Positions 1-5,826 of a stretch of 6,842 bases of DNA are shown here, one piece after another. Within the stretch, counting starts at the first letter, position 1. Every line of letters begins with the position of its first letter. The notes beneath the pieces are model-generated. The model did not search any database. It was given only the letters and a program-made list of their open reading frames with translations, and was not told the DNA's origin. Both the position numbers and the translations under genes were made by a program. Source of the stretch: Anaerolineae bacterium (GTDB taxonomy: Bacteria; Chloroflexota; Anaerolineae; JADYZS01); assembly GCA_020853075.1 (NCBI GenBank), contig JADYZS010000429.1:1-6842 (forward strand), given 5' to 3'.

Positions 1-882
1 CATTGGGGCCAGAAGGCCGATGGCCTTGACGTGGAAAAGTTCACCGGCTTTCCTCCAGATTATCGGATCAGCAAGGTCAATGATATGATGGGTTACACCG
101 GCTGGGGCGGGCACGGGCCGAAACCGAGCGGGATGATCTCCGTGGGTGGGGTGCTCTATCTGGCTTTTCAGAATCTCCTGGGGATGAAGGCCCCGGCATA
201 CGGCACGAAGAGCCAGCATGGCAGCGATGCTACCATCGTCTATTCCAGAGACTACGGCAAGACCTGGACCCCTGACATCAAGGAGATTAGGAACCCGATG
301 TTCCCAGGACACCTGTTCGGTGGCCCCGCCTTCATCAACTTCGGCAAGGACAACGCGGGGGCAAGAGATCGCTTTGTTTATGCCGTCTCAGCCGATCAGT
401 GGGACAACGGGAGTCACTTGCGACTCGGCCGGGTGCCGCAAGGCAAAGTCATGGATGCGACGTCCTGGGAATGGGTGGCGGAACGGCGAGGCATGGACGG
501 CCCGCGCTGGACGAAGGACTTGGGGGAGGCGACACCGATCCTGTCGGATGATCGCCATATCAGCGCGCCGGACTTGGTCTATCTGACGTCGCTTCACCGC
601 TACCTCTTGCTTACCTGGTATCTGCACGAGGATTTCTCCAACGCGCATGGTAGCGGCCTCGTCATCTACGATGCCCCGGAGCCGTGGGGGCCGTTCACGT
701 TGGCATACCACGGAGAATTGTGGGAGACGATAGACGTGAATCCCTATTGCCCTCGCCTTCCCCTCAAGTGGATGGAGGCCGATGGCGTCACGGGCTGGTT
801 GCAGTTCTCCGGTAACTGGCGCCGGAACAGCCCCCACTATCGCTCCCACGTGCGCAAATTTCGCGTTTTGAGACACAAGTGA
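1..882 (+). CDS. DUF4185-type beta-propeller-like protein, 5' end outside window
   Basis: The reading frame is open from the first base, so this is the C-terminal 293 codons of a longer protein. The GTG at 31 is not a convincing start because no Shine-Dalgarno sequence precedes it. What is seen: a K-P-S-G-M-x-S-V-x-G-V-L-Y-L segment (near 121-165), an Asp-box-like S-x-D-x-G-x-T-W (244-267), and a late D-A-P-E-P-W-G-P-F segment (about 670-700) followed by a Trp-rich end. From memory, this pattern matches DUF4185 proteins, which resemble five-bladed propeller glycosidases and sialidase-like folds. Whether it is catalytic cannot be told. It is the first visible gene of an operon and ends 13 nt before a GH36 gene, so a role in binding or cleaving the same glycan is plausible (inference). 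The missing N-terminus hides any signal peptide. A GH43-like or exo-sialidase-like label is the main alternative. Confidence 0.75.
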   Translation, partial: HWGQKADGLDVEKFTGFPPDYRISKVNDMMGYTGWGGHGPKPSGMISVGGVLYLAFQNLLGMKAPAYGTKSQHGSDATIVYSRDYGKTWTPDIKEIRNPMFPGHLFGGPAFINFGKDNAGARDRFVYAVSADQWDNGSHLRLGRVPQGKVMDATSWEWVAERRGMDGPRWTKDLGEATPILSDDRHISAPDLVYLTSLHRYLLLTWYLHEDFSNAHGSGLVIYDAPEPWGPFTLAYHGELWETIDVNPYCPRLPLKWMEADGVTGWLQFSGNWRRNSPHYRSHVRKFRVLRHK

Positions 883-888
883 AAGGAG
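882..888 (+). promoter_or_regulatory. Ribosome binding site that fixes the TTG start of the GH36 gene
   Basis: AAAGGAG begins on the last base of the preceding stop codon and lies 7 nt before the TTG at 896. No ATG or GTG in the same frame has comparable support nearby, so this site decides the start and shows that the two genes are read from one transcript. Confidence 0.8.
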
Positions 889-895
889 TATCACC

Positions 896-2914
896 TTGAG
901 GAAACAATTGCAGCAGGCTAAACAGGGCGAGACCCTACGCGACGTGCTGGCTCGCATCGGTACAAAGGAACTGGCTCCCTATCTGCGAGAGGGGCCGGGC
1001 TTTGATATCCAGTTCGGCGCGCCAGACATCAAGATAGAGCGGGCGGAAGGCAAGAGCCTGCGCTATCGCTTCACGGGCACCGGGCTTGTGGCAGACGTTG
1101 CCATTGAGTTCTCTGCCGAATTGGGTACGGCGGTGCAGACGATCACGCTGACCAATGAAGGCAAGGAGCCAACCCCGGCGATCCGGGCCCTCCACGCGTT
1201 CCTTCTCCCCCTGGATGTCAGAGTCAAGGACGTCCCCTACGCCTGCGGCTTCGGGGGCGGCCTCACTAATGGCTACTATCCGCCGCGCGCCTACCGGCCA
1301 GAAGAGGTTTCTTTCGGCCAGGCGCGGCCGTGGGAACCGGATAATCCGAGTTTTACCCGCTGGTGGGTGGCACAGCGGTTTTACACTCTCTCATCCGGGC
1401 CTGATGGGCGGAGCGCAAATCCGAACCTGCCGCTCATGTTGGCCGGTTGGCAGGTCGCGGATGGCGAGGTGGGGCTTTGGGCCGCGCCGGAGTGGTCGGG
1501 CCGGTGGGAGATGCAGTTTGGCGCCGACAGAGATTGGCGCTTCTATTTCCGCGGCGGGCCCAGGGTGCAGAATATGGTGCTAGAGCCGGGCGAGACGCTC
1601 CGCCTGCCACGAATGCACGTCGGTGTGTACGGCGGCGCGGGCGCCACGCGCGCGGATGGCTTCAACCGCATCCGCCGCTACGTGGCCGAGGCGCTGGTGC
1701 CGGACGTGGAAGGGGGACGACCCTGGCCTTACTTGGCGTACAACCATTGGTTCGGCATTGAGGAAAGGGTCTCGGCCAAGATACTTCGCCCTCAGGTGGA
1801 TCTGGCCGCCGAGTTGGGAGTAGAGTATTTCAGCGTGGATTCGTCATGGTATGGCGGCTCCACCGAGAACTTCGCGAACGGTGTCGGCAATTGGGAGCGG
1901 GTGGATGAAGTCAAGTTCCCCGGTGGCCTGGAGCCGTTCTCCGAATATGTGCGCGCCAAGGGGATGCGCTTCGGCCTCTGGTTTGAACCGGAGCGAGGCC
2001 GGTTGGGTTCAGACTGGGTGACGCAGCACCCTGACTGGTACTGGAGCGCGGCGAGCCCGGTCAACTTCCACCTTGACTTGACCCAGAAGGTTGTCCAGGA
2101 CTATCTGATCAAGGTCCTTTCTGATTGGGTGGAGCGGTTGGACATTCGCTGGTTGCGTTGGGACAACAACCAGGCGCACGGCCCCTTCTGGGATAAGATA
2201 GACCCCACGGGTAAGATCCAATTCGCGTACTTTGCGGGGCTCTACCGGGTCTTTGATACGCTCTTAGAGCGCCACCCCAACCTGATGATTGACAACTGCG
2301 CGGGTGGCGGCCAGCGCAGTGACTTCGGCACGCTGCGCCGCGCCGGCACGATGGTTATCAGCGACCACGCCGAGGATCCCCACATCTGCCGCATCATGCA
2401 AACCGCCGGTTCACGCCTTTTCCCTGCCAATCTCATGAACAGTTCCATCTACGTGGGTGAGAAAGATGGCGATGCCCTGTTAGGGACGCAGGAGTTGGCT
2501 TCTCGCATGACGGGTTCCATCACCTTGGCCGGGCATATCTCTAATTTTTCCAAACGCCACGTTGCCAAACTCAAGAAATATCTGAATGGCTACCGTACCT
2601 TCCGCCACCTTCTCATGAAAGACTTCTATGCCCTCGCGCCTTACCCGCGCGATGCGGCGGATTGGGACGTGGTTGAGTTCCATGATCCGGCGACGAGCGA
2701 AGCCGTCATCCTGGCCTACCGGATGCGCGGCAACGAGCGCATCCGCACGGTGATCCCCGAGCGGCTTGACCCGGCAAAGACCTACGAGGTTACGGACCCC
2801 TTCTCGGCCACCAAGCCGCGACGGATGACCGGGAAGGCTCTCATGGAGAAGGGTTTGCGTTTCACCCTTGCGCCGGACAGCGCGCTGGTGCGGCATCTCA
2901 AGCCTGTCGTCTAG
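896..2914 (+). CDS. GH36-family alpha-galactosidase-type glycoside hydrolase
   Basis: This 672-residue protein is expected to hydrolyse alpha-galactosides or related alpha-linked sugars with retention. It has an N-terminal beta-sandwich region (about 1-270), a TIM barrel (about 275-570) and a small C-terminal beta domain. Visible family landmarks are Y-N-H-W (282-285), F-G-L-W-F-E-P-E (359-366), W-D-N-N with the predicted nucleophile D423, N-C-A-G-G-G-Q-R-S-D (467-476), and S-D-H-A-E-D with predicted acid/base D490. The 67-residue gap between the two Asp residues fits GH36 enzymes. The start is TTG, supported by AAAGGAG at 7 nt. No signal peptide or membrane segment is seen, so it is probably cytoplasmic and acts on imported oligosaccharides. 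Two sugar-contact motifs differ from the common form: D-S-S-W (315-318) where D-D-G-W is usual, and R-W-D instead of K-W-D. Specificity may therefore differ from galactose, for example N-acetylgalactosamine or arabinopyranose (inference). Confidence 0.88.
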   Translation: MRKQLQQAKQGETLRDVLARIGTKELAPYLREGPGFDIQFGAPDIKIERAEGKSLRYRFTGTGLVADVAIEFSAELGTAVQTITLTNEGKEPTPAIRALHAFLLPLDVRVKDVPYACGFGGGLTNGYYPPRAYRPEEVSFGQARPWEPDNPSFTRWWVAQRFYTLSSGPDGRSANPNLPLMLAGWQVADGEVGLWAAPEWSGRWEMQFGADRDWRFYFRGGPRVQNMVLEPGETLRLPRMHVGVYGGAGATRADGFNRIRRYVAEALVPDVEGGRPWPYLAYNHWFGIEERVSAKILRPQVDLAAELGVEYFSVDSSWYGGSTENFANGVGNWERVDEVKFPGGLEPFSEYVRAKGMRFGLWFEPERGRLGSDWVTQHPDWYWSAASPVNFHLDLTQKVVQDYLIKVLSDWVERLDIRWLRWDNNQAHGPFWDKIDPTGKIQFAYFAGLYRVFDTLLERHPNLMIDNCAGGGQRSDFGTLRRAGTMVISDHAEDPHICRIMQTAGSRLFPANLMNSSIYVGEKDGDALLGTQELASRMTGSITLAGHISNFSKRHVAKLKKYLNGYRTFRHLLMKDFYALAPYPRDAADWDVVEFHDPATSEAVILAYRMRGNERIRTVIPERLDPAKTYEVTDPFSATKPRRMTGKALMEKGLRFTLAPDSALVRHLKPVV

Positions 2915-2927
2915 GGCTTTACATTGT

Positions 2928-2934
2928 GGAAAGG
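2928..2934 (+). promoter_or_regulatory. Ribosome binding site that fixes the ATG at 2942
   Basis: GGAAAGG lies 7 nt before the ATG at 2942. A TTG at 2924 in the same frame would place the start upstream of this site and add six residues without family similarity, so 2942 is preferred. Confidence 0.75.
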
Positions 2935-2941
2935 TAGTTCT

Positions 2942-4087
2942 ATGACAGGAAATTCAACGCAAGACGTCTATGACCGCCTGGGCGTGCGCAAGCTCATCAA
3001 TGCCCAGGGCACGCTGACGCGCCTTGGTAGTTCTCGCATGGCCCCGGAGGTCACAGGGGCGATGGCCGAGGCTGCCAGGCACTTTGTGGACCTTGAAGAA
3101 TTGCTGGTGAAAAGTGGCGAGGCCGTGGCCCGCATGCTCGGCGTTGAAGCAGCCTACATCTCTTGTGGCGCAGCGGCGGGGTTGGCACTTTCCACCGCGG
3201 CCTGCGTCGCGGGCGACGATCCGGCGCGCATCCAGCGACTTCCCGATACGCGCGGGATGCGCAACAAGGTGGCGACTCATCGTCTGCACCGGAACGGCTA
3301 CGATCAGGCCATCCGGCAGGTCGGAGTAGAGCTTGTGGAATTCGGTTGGATCAGCCAGACGCATCCCTGGCAACTGGAAGATGCCATTGACGAGCAAACT
3401 GCCGCGGTGGCTTACTTCGTAGATTATGCCGACCACGGCGGCTCCTTGCCGCTGGAGACAGTCTTAGAGATCGCTCACCGCCGCGGGCTTCCGGTCATCG
3501 TGGATGCTGCCGCAGAGATACCCCCCTTGCGGAACCTGCACCACTTCAACGACCTGGGCTCCGACCTTGTCGTCTTCAGCGGCGGCAAGGACATCGGCGG
3601 GCCGCAGAGCAGCGGTCTGATCCTGGGGCGGAAAGACCTGATTCGGAAGTGCGCGCTCAACGGCAACCCCAATTGGAGCGTCGGTCGCTCCATGAAAGCC
3701 GGGAAAGAGGAGATCGTTGGCCTGGTGGTCGCTCTGGAACGCTATCTGGCACAGGACGAGGCTGCGGAGGCTGCCTGCTGGGAGGAACAGGTAGCCTGGC
3801 TTGTGAAGACGCTGGGGGCATTGGCAGGCGTGCACGCGCGCCGCGTCTGCCCTGTGCCCGGGTTTATCCGTCCGAACACCATTCCCCGCGCCTACGTCGG
3901 GTGGGATGACCGCTACGACCTGACCGTGCCGCAGGCGGTGCAGGCGTTGCGCATGGGCAATCCGGCCATCGCTGTTGGTAGCGACGGAAACGAGTTGGTC
4001 TTACATCCGCAGCCGCTGGCGTCCGGCGAGGAACGCATCGTGGCCGAATGTATCGGCGCGCTCTTGCAGGAACGTCGGAGGAAATGA
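2942..4087 (+). CDS. SelA-like PLP enzyme, D-glucosaminate-6-phosphate ammonia-lyase (DgaE) type
   Basis: The 381-residue protein is a fold-type I PLP enzyme of the SelA/DgaE group. It opens with the typical Y-D-R-L-G-V-R-K-L-I-N-A-Q-G-T-L-T segment (10-26). It then has S-C-G-A-A-A-G (74-80) for phosphate binding, V-D-A-A-A-E (187-192) with D188 for the pyridine nitrogen, and S-G-G-K-D-I-G-G-P-Q-S-S-G (213-225) with K216 as the predicted PLP lysine. Length is normal for the family. DgaE-type enzymes eliminate ammonia from 2-amino-sugar acids to give 2-keto-3-deoxy acids. The exact substrate here is inferred. The P-D-T-x-G-M block (101-106) is common in bacterial homologues. It lies 27 nt after the GH36 gene with its own Shine-Dalgarno sequence, so it is co-transcribed and probably processes an amino or acid sugar released upstream. 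True selenocysteine synthase is unlikely because of the sugar-gene context and the DgaE-like N-terminus. No kinase or aldolase partner is in the window. Confidence 0.83.
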   Translation: MTGNSTQDVYDRLGVRKLINAQGTLTRLGSSRMAPEVTGAMAEAARHFVDLEELLVKSGEAVARMLGVEAAYISCGAAAGLALSTAACVAGDDPARIQRLPDTRGMRNKVATHRLHRNGYDQAIRQVGVELVEFGWISQTHPWQLEDAIDEQTAAVAYFVDYADHGGSLPLETVLEIAHRRGLPVIVDAAAEIPPLRNLHHFNDLGSDLVVFSGGKDIGGPQSSGLILGRKDLIRKCALNGNPNWSVGRSMKAGKEEIVGLVVALERYLAQDEAAEAACWEEQVAWLVKTLGALAGVHARRVCPVPGFIRPNTIPRAYVGWDDRYDLTVPQAVQALRMGNPAIAVGSDGNELVLHPQPLASGEERIVAECIGALLQERRRK

Positions 4088-4098
4088 CGCGGGGTTGA

Positions 4099-4138
4099 AA
4101 CTTTGTAGGGGCGTTCATTTGAACGCCCCTACAAAGTT
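4099..4138 (+). repeat. Perfect 18-bp inverted repeat, GTAGGGGCG-type intergenic hairpin
   Basis: The left arm 4099-4116 is the exact reverse complement of the right arm 4121-4138, with a 4-nt ATTT loop whose outer A and T could also pair. The core reads GTAGGGGCGTTC and its complement. From memory, similar GTAGGGGC hairpins are scattered between genes in Chloroflexota and cyanobacteria, so this is probably one copy of a non-coding palindromic repeat family. It sits exactly between two convergent operons and could end transcription from both sides, but neither strand has a proper T-tract after the stem. It is therefore listed as a repeat rather than a terminator. Confidence 0.85.
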
Positions 4139-4169
4139 GGAGTTTCTGGCACTCTAGCCGTTGGCGGCT

Positions 4170-5057
4170 TCAGACACCTTCGGCTCGCGAGGCAACTTTG
4201 CTGTTCGGTTGAATTTGGAGAAGCCCGGTCAGGTTGAGGCTCCCCTGCAGGCCAGGCTGGAATTCGGCCAGACGGCGGTAATGCTCGGCCAGTTGGACAT
4301 TCAGGCCTGTGGCACAGGTCGCACAGTTGCCATTATTCAGGAGCGCGCAGCGGGTCGCGCGGTCCCAGGCTAATCGTCCGGCCTCGCGTATCAAGGATAG
4401 GGCCCGTCCATCACTCAGAACGACAGGATCGTAAGCCACGTTCAGACGGCCTGTTTGGGGATCAAACTCTGTCTGCTGAATCCCAGGGTATTGGCGCAGA
4501 GTGTGGTTGAGGACGTCGGCGCAACGCGGGTCAGATGCCGCAGCCACCTGGACGGCGTGCAGCGGTGCCGGTCGCAAAGTGTTCAGCGCGATGCGGAATG
4601 CTTGTATCAAGGTATCGGCGATCACTGGCAGTTCCAGGTAATCTATGCCGATCGCGACCCAGGTGAGCCAGAAGGGAAGGATGGTCGCACTGGCCGACCC
4701 GGAGAAATAGTCCACGACGAACTCATCTGTGATCCAGAAAATGTGTAGCCATTGCGAATTGAGAAAGGCCAGGAACAACAGGCTTCTCAGGTTCCGACCC
4801 TTGCGGAACTCATTGATGTACAAGAGCGATGTCGCTATCAGGGCAGGGATCTCTGTGTAGTCCACGACAAGGATCAACAGTTCCCAGACACCGCTAAGGT
4901 TGAAGAAACTCTGCCCGACGAGACGCAGCGCGACAACGTGGGTGGTGAGCCAGTAGAGATGCACCAGTTGCAGGCTGAACAGAAAAGCCGTGATAAAGAC
5001 GTTGAGATTGTGGTGCGCTTCGTAGAATTTCCAGAATCTGTCCAGTGCCGATTTCAT
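4170..5057 (-). CDS. Four-TM membrane protein with internal repeat, HMA-like domain and Cys cluster; putative metal handling
   Basis: I do not recognise this 295-residue protein as a named family. Four hydrophobic helices are visible at about 18-42, 57-80, 92-110 and 123-148. Positive loops (R85-R91, R155-R162) put both ends in the cytoplasm. The first helix pair resembles the second: Q-L-V-H-L-Y-W-L-T (30-38) matches Q-W-L-H-I-F-W-I-T (102-110), and V-D-Y-T-E-I-P (65-71) matches I-D-Y-L-E-L-P (138-144). This leaves H33/H105, D66/D139 and E69/E142 in or near the membrane. The cytosolic part (about 167-228) looks like a ferredoxin-like heavy-metal-associated (HMA) domain with P-G-I, G-R-L-N-V-A-Y-D-P and I-R-E-A-G landmarks, but only one Cys (C179) where CxxC is usual. 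It is followed by a cluster C237-x7-C245-x2-C248. The ATG is 9 nt after AGGAG (5067-5071) and 30 nt after the Fur-domain gene. Transport, storage or sensing of a metal is inferred from this and from the regulator genes. Confidence 0.8.
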   Translation of the reverse strand: MKSALDRFWKFYEAHHNLNVFITAFLFSLQLVHLYWLTTHVVALRLVGQSFFNLSGVWELLILVVDYTEIPALIATSLLYINEFRKGRNLRSLLFLAFLNSQWLHIFWITDEFVVDYFSGSASATILPFWLTWVAIGIDYLELPVIADTLIQAFRIALNTLRPAPLHAVQVAAASDPRCADVLNHTLRQYPGIQQTEFDPQTGRLNVAYDPVVLSDGRALSLIREAGRLAWDRATRCALLNNGNCATCATGLNVQLAEHYRRLAEFQPGLQGSLNLTGLLQIQPNSKVASRAEGV

Positions 5058-5087
5058 CGTTCAAATCTCCTGTGTTGTTTGGGGTTG

Positions 5088-5309
5088 TTATCGCCCGTTT
5101 CGCTTTTGACACTCCGGGCAGAGACCATAATAAACGACGCGAGCGCCCAGAAGCCGGTAGCCTGAGACGGCGGCTATTTCCCGATCCAGTGCCCGCAGGT
5201 GCTGGCTAGGCAGGTCTAGCGCGCGATGGCACGAGACGCAGCAAGCCAGATTCACGTGAGAACTGTAAGGAGACTCCCCCATTGGAGTAGGGCGTTCCTC
5301 CGCGCTCAT
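5088..5309 (-). CDS. Stand-alone Fur-family C-terminal (zinc/dimerisation) domain protein
   Basis: This 73-residue protein has no winged-helix domain. From residue 18 to 70 it matches residues 91-142 of the adjacent full-length regulator: about 34 of 52 residues are identical by hand count, with a one-residue insertion that makes C-C-V-S-C. Both structural zinc pairs remain (C24/C27 and C64/C67), as do the Fur H91 and D104 counterparts (H18 and D32). The counterparts of H36 and D85 are absent. The start at 5309 is chosen because its ATG overlaps the regulator's TGA as ATGA, a typical coupling arrangement. A longer frame from 5351 would overlap the regulator by 46 bases without support. The intact frame and retained Cys residues argue against simple decay. 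A small metal-binding protein or a partner that pairs with the full-length regulator is inferred; a young pseudogene is the alternative. Confidence 0.72.
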   Translation of the reverse strand: MSAEERPTPMGESPYSSHVNLACCVSCHRALDLPSQHLRALDREIAAVSGYRLLGARVVYYGLCPECQKRNGR

Positions 5310-5494
5310 GGGGTAGCCGGTTCCGTAGTCTGCGGAACCCGCTGTTGGCACTCAGGGCACAGGCCGTAATACATGACGCGCGCGCCCAGAAGGTGGTAGC
5401 CCGAATTCGCGGCCACTTCTTCTTCCAGCGTCTGTACTCGGGGTGCTTCCAGGTCTATGACGCGATGGCAGGAGATGCAGGCCAGGTTGATGTG
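5100..5494 (-). repeat. Diverged tandem duplication of the Fur C-terminal coding segment
   Basis: The segment 5100-5258 repeats 5339-5494 at an offset of about 239 bp. By hand count 49 of 61 bases agree between 5106-5166 and 5345-5405. Both copies include the block GCGCCCAGAAG. Similarity fades upstream of the codon for the H91 counterpart, so the duplication boundary falls near the junction between the DNA-binding and metal domains. Confidence 0.8.
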
Positions 5495-5764
5495 GGGGTC
5501 GGTGTTGCCATCGTAGTGCTCGGCGTCGTCGCCGGCGCTCCCCAAGGCGTGGATCATGTTCAACTGCACCAGCACGTCCAGCGTGTTATAGACGGTTGCC
5601 AGACTCAGCGACGGGTACTCTGGACGGAGTGCATCGTATATCATCTGCGCTGTGGGGTGCCTGGCGGTCGTTGCCAGCAGGCGACAGATGGCGAGGCGTT
5701 GCGGGGTCAGGCGCAGACCAGCCTGGCGCAATGTCTGGACAAAAATATCGGTTCTGGTTATCAT
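5306..5764 (-). CDS. Fur/PerR-family metal- or peroxide-responsive transcription repressor
   Basis: The 152-residue protein is a complete Fur-family regulator. The N-terminal winged helix is clear: L-R-L-T-P-Q-R (17-23), H-P-T-A-Q-M-I-Y-D-A-L (36-46), and the recognition region S-L-A-T-V-Y-N-T-L (54-62). The C-terminal half has two zinc-holding pairs, C96/C99 and C136/C139. Aligned with Bacillus PerR (from memory), the regulatory site has equivalents H36, D85, H91 and D104, but N93 replaces the usual His. Asp at 104, rather than the Glu typical of Fur, is associated with peroxide sensing, so PerR-like is favoured over iron-only Fur. It is the first gene of a three-gene operon. Its ATG is preceded by AAGGA (5771-5775, 6 nt spacing), a consensus promoter and two PerR-box-like sites, consistent with autorepression. 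The last ten residues, rich in Pro and Thr, follow the final zinc pair and overlap the next gene's start. Confidence 0.9.
   Translation of the reverse strand: MITRTDIFVQTLRQAGLRLTPQRLAICRLLATTARHPTAQMIYDALRPEYPSLSLATVYNTLDVLVQLNMIHALGSAGDDAEHYDGNTDPHINLACISCHRVIDLEAPRVQTLEEEVAANSGYHLLGARVMYYGLCPECQQRVPQTTEPATP
5319..5339 (-). other. Small inverted repeat just before the ATGA gene overlap
   Basis: GGTTCCG (5319-5325) and CGGAACC (5333-5339) can form a 7-bp stem with a 7-nt loop in the mRNA of the regulator, ending 9 nt before the ATG of the short Fur-domain gene. It covers the only weak Shine-Dalgarno-like GGAA there. It may influence coupled translation, but such a short stem could be chance. 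Confidence 0.35.
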
Positions 5765-5777
5765 GATCGGTCCTTAT

Positions 5778-5792
5778 TTATAATCTTTCTAA
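5778..5792 (-). promoter_or_regulatory. PerR-box-like operator in the leader of the regulator operon
   Basis: On the + strand this reads TTATAATCTTTCTAA and matches 12 of 14 defined bases of the B. subtilis PerR box TTATAATnATTATAA. It lies 13 nt before the regulator's ATG and downstream of the predicted transcription start, where a bound repressor could block elongation or initiation. Confidence 0.5.
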
Positions 5793-5811
5793 ATTTCATA
5801 TCTCTCTTAAT

Positions 5812-5826
5812 TTGGAATTATTATAA
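5812..5826 (-). promoter_or_regulatory. PerR-box-like operator overlapping the -10 element
   Basis: On the + strand this reads TTGGAATTATTATAA and matches 12 of 14 defined bases of the PerR box TTATAATnATTATAA, with a perfect right half. It covers the -10 box at 5820-5825 and the expected start of transcription. Its centre is 34 bp from the other site, so both may lie on nearly the same face of the helix. The spacer is AT-rich, which raises the chance of accidental matches. Confidence 0.55.

Noticed and set aside
388..957. Long open frame on the - strand (189 codons)
   Set aside because: It lies opposite the DUF4185-type gene and the start of the GH36 gene, with no recognisable motif and no Shine-Dalgarno sequence.
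2924..2941. TTG start for the SelA-like gene at 2924
   Set aside because: The Shine-Dalgarno sequence GGAAAGG (2928-2934) lies inside this extension and is correctly spaced for the ATG at 2942.
4099..4138. Calling the perfect hairpin a rho-independent terminator
   Set aside because: Neither side has a run of T after the stem; bidirectional termination is possible but not shown.
4156..4169. Small stem AGCCG/CGGCT directly after the membrane protein stop as an intrinsic terminator
   Set aside because: The stem is only 5 bp with a 4-nt loop and no T-tract follows on the - strand.
4170..5057. P-type metal ATPase fragment
   Set aside because: Despite the HMA-like domain there is no D-K-T-G phosphorylation motif, no ATP-binding domain and no C-P-C helix; the frame is intact with its own start and stop.
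4455..5165. Two + strand open frames opposite the membrane protein gene
   Set aside because: They are rich in Arg, Gln and Glu with no domain signature and mirror the hydrophobic - strand gene, which has a good ribosome site and a repeat structure.
5310..5351. Longer version of the short Fur-domain gene starting at 5351
   Set aside because: It would overlap the regulator gene by 46 bases without a ribosome site, while the ATGA overlap at 5306-5309 gives a standard coupled start.
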